Source: Cavia porcellus (Eukaryota > Chordata > Mammalia > Rodentia > Caviidae). From it: a DNA stretch of 64,000 nt. The DNA lies in NCBI RefSeq assembly GCF_034190915.1, contig NW_026947514.1, positions 3,679,701 to 3,743,700 of the forward strand, written 5' to 3'. The position numbers and the translations under genes are program-made. Shown here in pieces: positions 57,240-64,000 of the stretch; the stretch's first letter is position 1; each line of letters starts with the position of its first letter. Under the pieces are notes generated by a model, which was not told where the DNA came from, made no database searches, and saw nothing but the letters and a program-made list of their open reading frames with translations.

Positions 57240-59010
57240 CAGGGTTCTTACCAGTTCTGGACATCTGAGCTTTTGTCAGAAACTGGAGGTGGGTGTCTCA
57301 GCGTGACAACACCGAGGAGTTCCTCCTTCTGGACATCCGCGCTTCGCTGGCAGTGGTAGATGCAGGCTGAGCTCTCAAACTTCAGGGAATTCGCTCTTTC
57401 TACACATCTGAGTTCAGGAGTGAGAGCTGGAATCCCAGCTCCACAGTGTCAAGCAGCTCTATAACATCTACACCTCATCTAAGACTAAAGCTCTAGAAAA
57501 TCAAGAATGCCCCTCTTTCTAGACATAGGAGCTTCATCAGAGCCAGAGTTAGAAGTCCAGCTCTGATATATCAAGAAAGTACTTCTTTTTGAACATTTGA
57601 GTTTCATTAGAGGCTGGAGCTGGAGTCTTGACTCTAGAACACCAAGAAGGTCCAGAAAGATGAACCTCTAGAAGCTTCACTGCAAGCTGGAGATTCAGTC
57701 CTGGCTCCCCTGGGAGCTGCAAGATGTAGGTCTGGCTCTACAGCATCAAGGAGTCCCCTCTTTCTGGACACCCAAGTCTCAGGGGCCAGCTCTCTGAGCT
57801 TCGAAGGTGAAAGCCAAAGTCCTCACTCAGGAACATCAAGCAAGTCCATCTTTCTAGACATTGGGGTCTCGATGGAGGCTGGAGATGCAGTCCTGGCTCT
57901 AGAACATCAAGGAGACCCTCCATCTGGACATCAGAGTCTCGGAGGATGGAGCTGGGATCCCAGCATTAGAACAGTTTTCATTTTCTGGACATCTGAGCTT
58001 CAAAGGCCAGAGCTGGAGTCCTGCCCCTAAAATACTAAGACCTGCATCTTTTTAGACATCTGACTTTCTTCACTGGAGGCTGTAGATGTATTCTAGGCTC
58101 TAGAAAAATCAGGAGTCTCCTCTCTCTGGATATCTGAGTCACAGGCTAGAATGTCAGAGGTGTTCATCTTTTTGAACCTCTGAGCTTCATCAAGGGCTGG
58201 AACAGGAGTCCTGATGCTACAACATCAAAGAGGTTCAATTTTCTGGATGTCTGAGCTTCGCTAGAGGCAAGAGCAAGCGTTCGGCCTCCAGGTCATCGAG
58301 GAGCTCCTTTTGCTGAACGTCTGGGCTTCACTGGGAGCTGAATGTGCAGCCGGCTCCGGAACGTCAGGCGGGTCCAGCTTTCTGGATGCTGAGGGTTGCC
58401 AGACAGAAGGTGAAGTACAGTCTCAGCTTACAACATCAAGGAGAACCCTTTTTCTAGGTGCCCGAACTTAGGGTTCCAGCACTAGAGCGTGACAGAAACC
58501 CTGTGACATCTGAGCACCATCAGAGACTGGATCTATAGTGCCCTGCTTGGGGACACCGAAGGACTTCCTGTTTCTGGACATCTGTGCTTCAGTGGAAGCT
58601 GGAGCTGCAGTCTGGGCTCTAAAGCAAGGAGGTGCTTGTTGTTTCTGTATGCCTTAGCTTTATCAAAGACCAAAGTCAGGGCCTCAGCTCTAAAACATCA
58701 AAAGAGAGGGGTCGCTGAGTGTCCAAGGTTTGTGAGAGGCTGGAGCTGGGATCCTGGCGCCAGGTGCTGGGCTCTTCACTCTGGATGTCTCGGCTTCATC
58801 AGAGGCTGGGGATTGGGTCCCAGTGCTGCAACACCGAGAGGGTACCTGCACAGATGCCTGTGGCTTGGCAGAGGCTGGAGCTGGAGTCTTCCCTGGAGCA
58901 TCAAGGAGGTCCCACTTTTTGAACATCTGAACCTCATCGGAGGCTGGGGCTGGAGTCTCTGCTCTGCAGCATCAGAGGGGCTGGTTGGGAAGCTGAGCTT
59001 CGCTGGAGGG
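57240..59010. repeat. Array of about 24 degenerate 72-nt repeats
   Basis: Units begin TTTCTGGACATCTGAGCTTC on the + strand and continue (A)TCAGAGGCTGGAGCTGGAGT, then CCTGGCTCTAGAACATCAAG and GAGGTCC(CTC). Unit starts recur near 57255, 57327, 57398, 57516, 57585, 57761, 57850, 57921, 57981, 58049, 58122, 58168, 58239, 58308, 58379, 58450, 58570, 58641, 58712, 58777 and 58914, mostly 70-73 apart. The array lies on the mir-493 side of the candidate MEG3 poly(A) site. No coding frame runs through it. Confidence 0.9.
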
Positions 59011-59228
59011 TCTCTCGGTGGAGGCCTTCGCTGGGTTCAGCTGCTCATGGACTCGTCTAGACTGGGCACTCCAGAGGCCATCTCCTGCTCTTCTCCTCAC
59101 AGCCTGGCCCGCAGGGCTTCGGTTGGGGCACAGCCGTGGTCCTCAGGGTGGTTCCGCTCTTAACAAAGGGGCCTCGCCCAGCCCTCTGCACTTACAGTTG
59201 GACTTGCCTGCAGATCTTGGGGTCCCTC

Positions 59229-59312
59229 ATTGTGAGGAGAAGGGGGAGGAGGGGTAATGGGGAAGGGAAGGAGGACGATGAGGAAAGAGGAGGAGGAAAG
59301 CAAGAAGGAGGT
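59229..59312. repeat. Purine-rich lead-in to the homopurine tract
   Basis: Mostly A and G with scattered C/T, continuous with the pure tract that follows. Confidence 0.7.
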
Positions 59313-60028
59313 GGGAAGAGAGGGGAGGAGGGGAAGGAGGAGAGAGGGGAGGAGGAGAGAGGGGAGGAGGAGAGAGGGGAGGAGAGAGAGGGGAGGAGGA
59401 GAGAGGGGAGGAGGAGAGAGGGGAGGAGGAGAGAGGGGAGGAGAGAGAGGGGAGGAGGAGAGAGGGGAGGAGAGAGAGGGGAGGAGGAGAGAGGAGAGGA
59501 GGAGAGAGGGGAGGAGAGAGAGGGGAGGAGAGAGAGGGGAGGAGGAGAGAGGGGAGGAGGAGAGAGGGGAGGAGAGAGAGGGGAGGAGAGAGAGGGGAGG
59601 AGGAGAGAGGAGAGGAGGAGAGAGGGGAGGAGGAGAGAGGGGAGGAGAGAGAGGGGAGGAGAGAGAGGGGAGGAGAGAGAGGGGAGGAGGAGAGAGGGGG
59701 GGAGAGGGGAGGAGGAGAGGGGAGGAGAGAGAGGGGAGGAGAGAGAGGGGAGGAGAGAGAGGGGAGGAGAGAGAGGGGAGGAGGAGAGAGGGGAGGAGAG
59801 AGAGGGGAGGAGGAGAGAGGGGAGGAGGAGAGGGGAGGAGGAGAGAGGGGAGGAGAGAGAGGGGAGGAGGAGAGAGGGGAGGAGAGAGAGGGGAGGAGGA
59901 GAGAGGGGAGGAGAGAGAGGGGAGGAGAGAGAGGGGAGGAGAGAGAGGGGAGGAGGAGAGAGGGGAGGAGAGAGAGGGGAGGAGAGAGAGGGGAGGAGGA
60001 GAGAGGGGAGGAGAGAGAGGGGAGGAGG
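59313..60028. repeat. 716-nt uninterrupted homopurine (GGGGAGGAGAGAGA)n tract
   Basis: Every + strand base in this interval is A or G; I saw no pyrimidine. Motifs GGGGAGGAGAGAGA and GGGGAGGAGGAGAGA alternate. The - strand RNA would be pure C/U. The long Arg/Glu/Gly-rich + and Ser/Pro/Leu-rich - open frames here are low-complexity artefacts. Confidence 0.95.
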
Positions 60029-60139
60029 TGGGCGAAGGAGGCGGAGGGGAAGGAGAAGATGTGGGGCACGAAGAAGGAAGGGTCAGCAATGGGGGAAAGA
60101 GGAAAGTAAGGAGCGAGAAGGAAGGGAGGGGCAGGGAGA

Positions 60140-60352
60140 GTAGTGGTGGCCTTGGTGGCGGCTGTGGTTGTGATGGCCACAGTGACAGTCATACTTGCAG
60201 TGGCCCTGGTGGCCGCTATGCTGCTGATGGCCGTGGTGGCAGCTGTGGCACTGATGGTCATGGTGGCAGCTGTGGTAGCAGTGGCTGTGGTGGCAGCTGT
60301 GGTGTCGATGGCCGTGGTGGCAGTAGTGTCGGCTGCTCCGCTGTCAACTGTT
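60140..60352. repeat. GTGGC-rich minisatellite
   Basis: Imperfect units around GGTGGCAGCTGTGG and GATGGCCGTGGTGG, about 12-24 nt apart, immediately after the purine tract. It gives a spurious Val/Ala-rich open frame (60143-60895, +) that could be misread as membrane-spanning. Confidence 0.85.
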
Positions 60353-60879
60353 CCGCCTAAGCTGGGCACAGCAACCTCCTTGGCCCTCACCGCCTTCCTG
60401 TGGCTGCCACAGGCTTCCTGGCAGCAGGACTGTCCCTGTCAGTCACAGGGGTGCGGGGCTCACCTCCCCGCACCTGCTGGCACCCTCACTGGAGGGCCAG
60501 GCAAGGTGGGCAGAGGCATCACCTCTGCAACCCACATGGACTTACGCTGGAATGGGCGCTGGCCCAGGGTCGTGGTCAGGCTGGCTCATCTCGGCCATGG
60601 TGGCCCCTTGGCCATGGCCCTGGGAACATGCGGGCCAGGGACCAAGGCAGTGAGCCTTCTCCAAAGGCGGACAGGACACTCCCTCCACTTCCTGCCCTGT
60701 GCCCCTTTCTGGAGCCTGGGGAAGCTCATTTGTCTGAGCACCCCTCAGGTGCCCATCCAGGAGGGCACGGGGAGCTTCCTGGTCCTGAGTGGGCTCCCAC
60801 CCTTCCCCCAGCACACTGTAAAAGGAAGCCCCCGCCAGGCACAACACCCGACTCCCCTCCTCAGATTAGTAGCACATCA
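60353..60879. other. Sequence just past the candidate MEG3 poly(A) site
   Basis: GC-rich, no feature recognised. Confidence 0.35.
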
Positions 60880-60925
60880 TCACTGCTTTGGTTAAGACAA
60901 GAAACATTTATTGAGAGCACGAGAG
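60880..60925 (-). terminator. MEG3: Candidate MEG3 3' polyadenylation site
   Basis: On the - strand AATAAA lies at 60907-60912, followed within 30 nt by a GU-rich stretch (GTGATGATGTGCT), the usual arrangement of a mammalian poly(A) site. It lies about 8 kb upstream of mir-493 in the - strand sense, the same spacing as between the MEG3 3' end and mir-493 in human. The terminal exon would lie to its right (above 60.9 kb); I cannot define its start. The assignment to MEG3 rests on synteny. Confidence 0.45.
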
Positions 60926-61577
60926 GTTGAGCCCAGGCCGGCGCGTCGAAACCGCGTCCCAGCGCCTCGCAGCAGCCCTGGGACACGAGGCAGCAGTCCA
61001 AGCCCACGTCACAGAGGTGGGCAGTGGAGGGTCCGCAGTTCCCCCAAGTCTCAGCATTCGGGGAGGGGAGGTGGCTGACCCCGGGGTCAGTGAAGTCCTT
61101 CAGTCAGAGGGTGCCTCGCTACTCAAGGGGAGGCCCGGTCCAGAATCTTTGCGTCCAGCCTGTCCCGTGGGAACGTGCGCCGGGCGTCCCCGTGGCTGTG
61201 AAGGCTGAGAGAGACACAGTTGCACATGAAGTCCACCTGCTCACAGGCCCACAGGCGGACACGAGTTCTCATGCAGACAAGCAGGCCCAGGAGGGAGGAA
61301 AGGACACCGAAGCCACCTGGGGCTCTGGTGGCCACGGCAGGGACGAGGGCAGCACCCAGCCTCCAGCTCTGCCCTAACCCGGCTCCTGAGCTGCTCCGCC
61401 TTCCTGAAAACCATCCTAGTGCTTAGCCCTGGATTGCACTTAGCTGTTTTTCTAAAATCTTCACCTCATCCTCCTCTGGGCGGCTTCTAAAAGTTTGACC
61501 CTCCCACCTCTGCCACACTGGGGATGGGCCCAGCGCCCTCACACAGAGCTACACGCTCTGCCCTTCTTTGAAGTTCT

Positions 61578-61690
61578 ATTTGGCCACAAGGCCTCCCTCC
61601 GTCATTTAATTGCCCGGGTTGGGATCTTTCTGCCTCAGCCTCCCAGAGTGGTGAAACTGCAGGCATGCACCCAGCGTGCCCGGCTGATGC
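61578..61690 (-). mobile_element. Old B1/7SL-type SINE
   Basis: TCTGCCTCAGCCTCCCAGAG, GTGGTGAAACTGCAGGCATG then GTGCCCGGCT; 5' side strongly diverged. Confidence 0.65.
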
Positions 61691-63504
61691 TCGCATTTCT
61701 GCCTCCACTTACCCTCTCCAGACTTTCTGACTCTCACTGTTTTGGTACCAATCCTTCTCCTGTCCCGACTCCCCAGTGCAGGCTGCGTGCTGCCCTCACC
61801 CCTTCCACTCTGCCCAGGATCACGGGGTGCGGCAGAGTTTTAGGGAGCACGGTGCCTCTTCACCCGTGTCCTCGGGTGGTCAGCTGCACAGCAGCCAGTG
61901 ACCCCCGGAGGGTGGGGCTGAGAGCGTCGTGTGCCCGGTCACCAAGCAATTACCTCCCACAAGCGATCCCACTGAATTCCACGATAACCAGGCCCCGTAG
62001 TGTGATGACCTCCACGTTACAGTCAGACAAACGCACTCAAGGCCACATGGACAGGAAGGGGCCAGGGAAGCCTCGAACTCAGACCTTGATTCCCACGAGC
62101 CAGTGTGTGGCACACAGCGAGGTTGAGGGCAGTGTGCCTGGCATTCCCAGTCACCCCAGAGCAGAACTGGTCCCCAATGCCTCCCACTTCTACAGGTGCC
62201 CAAAGTGAGGGTCGGGATGGTCTCAGCACCCTGTGCGAGGACGCACAGTTGGCACATAGGTCCCCAGGACCAGAATCCAGATGGGCCAGATGTCTGGAGC
62301 CCTAGCGCTAGGCCTGAGCACTGGCCCTGGTTTTGGGGCGGTCAAAAATGGAAACAAAGGAATCAAGGCCTGGAGTCCGATTACCTGTCACCCCAGTTTG
62401 CTAGGCCCCCACCCCATGGCTGCACTCCACCCCCAGACTGTGTCTCACAAGCCAATGCCAATGTCACCAATAGTGCAAACAGACTTTTGGGACCCCAGGG
62501 CAAAGACTCCAGAGCCTCCGGAGAGGGCATGGGCGTGGTCAGGTCATCCCTGTGGTTTGGGATTTGCCAAATGCCACCGAACCGAAGCCCAGGGTCATAG
62601 CACCCGTGAGAACATTCCAGCCCAAATCCTGCTTTATTCTCCTAATCAAATCTGCACTAGGCAGGACCTCAATGGCCGCCCATGCCCTAGGTGAGGCCTC
62701 AATACAGGCAGAGGCCTCGGGGCTTCTGTGGAGTCTTTGCCAAGAAAACACACACTTTCCCCTTAAAGGAAGGCAAGGACGTGGGCCACCCAGGCCTCCG
62801 AGCTCTGCCACCCACCCCCAGCCCTCAGCATGGGAGAGCAATCATTAGGCACCCACTAGTACAGGAAGCAGGGTGGGAGGGTGAGAGGAGACAGACAGGC
62901 CTTGGAGGGGTTCACATGCAGTTGAGCCATGACCTCCCTGCCCACCCCAAAGGGACACTGGGTCCCTGTGACCGCCCCCTAGTCCTAGGCCACACAGACC
63001 TCTCCTAGAGGAGCCCAAGGCCCAGTCAGGAGCAGGCGTTGACCCACAGACTCTGAGTGTCCCAGGAGGGGACAAGACCCCGCATGCTGTCAAGGACAGG
63101 GATGGACGTGGTGCGCACCCCAAAGGCTATGCCGCGAGCCCCAGCACTGCCTCGCCACAAAGCCCGAGAAAGTGGACCATCGATCGTGGAGCCTGTGCCA
63201 CTGATCTGGTGGCAGGCATGGTGGGACAGAAGGGACAGAGGAATGGCAGCCAAACAGGACAATACAAACTGGGGATCCCACTGGAGGGGGCCAGGTGGAC
63301 AGGACCAAGGCCAGGCAGGCACGAGGGCCAGACCCACGGAGGCCGGGGAACCAGAGCAGGAGGGGGAACCCGGAGGAATCTGGGGAGGGGAAGGCAGCTT
63401 AGGGGTGGAAAGGCTGGGTTTCGCTCCTTGCCCCAAAACACAGGCTGGAAAAGGAAGCCAACGGTGTGAAAGAGAAACCCCGGTCAGAAGTGACCCGAGG
63501 TGCA

Positions 63505-63955
63505 TCCATGTACCTACAAATTTGTCTCAACTTTATCCTTGTTCGTGGCAGAGTAGTACTCTACTGCACATAAACATCTTTATCCAATTATCTACCGATG
63601 AGCATCTGGGCCGTTTAGCTATTATAAATTTTTTAGCTATTATAAACTTGCCTTTCAACTCTTTTGAGAAGATACCAAGAAGGTTAGTAGCTGGTCAAGT
63701 GGAACCTGTAGCTTTCATTTTTTGAGGAACTTCCACACTGATTTCCAGCGGTTATACCAGTCCACACTCCCCCACACAGCTGTGGAGAAGGGGTCCTCTT
63801 CCCTCGACAGCCCCCAGTATTTGCTGTCTGATTTCGAGATACTAGCCATTGCTACTGAAGTGAGGTGGAACCTCAGTGCTGGTTTAATCTGCAGCTCTCC
63901 AATGGCCAACAATGCTGAGGCTCCTTTCATACAGAGTCCAACAAAACATGTACAC
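63505..63955 (-). mobile_element. L1 fragment, antisense on the + strand
   Basis: The + strand shows the reverse of the L1 ORF2 end: GTAGTACTCTACTGCACATA, then ACCGATGAGCATCTGGGCCG, GGAACTTCCACACTGATTTC, CACACTCCCCCACACAGCTG and CTCTCCAATGGCCAACAATG. Highly diverged. Confidence 0.7.
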
Positions 63956-64000
63956 ATGAAGAAAAGAAAAACTTGCATAAATATTTTAGCACTAAATTTA

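Larger units (their letters stand above)
60886..64000 (-). ncRNA. MEG3: Probable 3' part of the MEG3 (Gtl2) transcription unit
   Basis: By gene order (DLK1 - MEG3 - mir-493... - RTL1) the right end of the window should hold the 3' portion of MEG3, reading leftward. The only direct signal is the poly(A) site near 60.9 kb. Exon boundaries are not resolvable by eye. An L1 fragment at 63.5-64 kb and an old B1 at 61.6 kb would be intronic or in a long terminal exon. The small open frames here are not conserved proteins. Confidence 0.4.

Noticed and set aside
59136..60390. Long Arg/Glu/Gly-rich + frames and Ser/Pro/Leu-rich - frames (300-390 codons)
   Set aside because: Translation of the pure GA tract; low complexity in several frames and both strands.
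60143..60895. 250-codon + frame with a Val/Ala-rich start resembling membrane segments
   Set aside because: Start comes from the GTGGC minisatellite; the remainder has no recognisable domain.

Overview
This is a mammalian nuclear window covering the middle of the imprinted DLK1-DIO3 domain (human 14q32, mouse distal chromosome 12). It is oriented so that the paternally expressed gene RTL1 (PEG11, a domesticated Ty3/gypsy gag-pol gene) reads on the + strand. All the maternal non-coding RNAs (MEG3 - anti-RTL1 - MEG8) therefore read on the - strand, from right to left. ID (tRNA-derived) and B1-type (7SL-derived) SINEs point to a rodent. Their sequence style, and the lack of the mouse-type RTL1 expansion and of mir-434, suggest a non-murid such as a castorimorph or sciuromorph; that placement is inference.

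Right part (about 44-64 kb): this is the distal side of MEG3. A candidate MEG3 3' polyadenylation site (- strand) lies near 60.9 kb. Next to it are an unusual series of tandem arrays (a GTGGC-rich minisatellite, a 716-nt pure-purine run, about 24 copies of a 72-nt repeat) and a CpG-rich patch. Then come the - strand microRNAs mir-493, mir-337, a mir-540-like hairpin, mir-665 and a mir-3070-like hairpin. A minisatellite of about 90 copies of 27 nt sits between mir-493 and mir-337.

Centre (39.3-43.5 kb): the single-exon RTL1 coding region has 1381 codons. On its opposite strand are five microRNA hairpins (mir-431, mir-433, mir-127, mir-432, mir-136) of the anti-RTL1 transcript. They are perfectly complementary to RTL1 mRNA and in other mammals direct its cleavage. 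Upstream (about 35.3-38.2 kb) is a strongly decayed array of AT-rich repeats.

Left part (1-35 kb): this is MEG8-side sequence. It has a CpG island at 25.7-27.0 kb with a strong + strand splice donor (candidate distal RTL1 5' exon), a mir-341-like repeat locus at 23.5 kb, mir-370 embedded in an old MIR SINE at 17.0 kb, a predicted CTCF site, and a 5'-inverted LINE insertion at 4.0-5.7 kb with matching target-site duplications. Apart from RTL1 no protein gene is supported; the other long open frames are repeat artefacts or antisense shadows.
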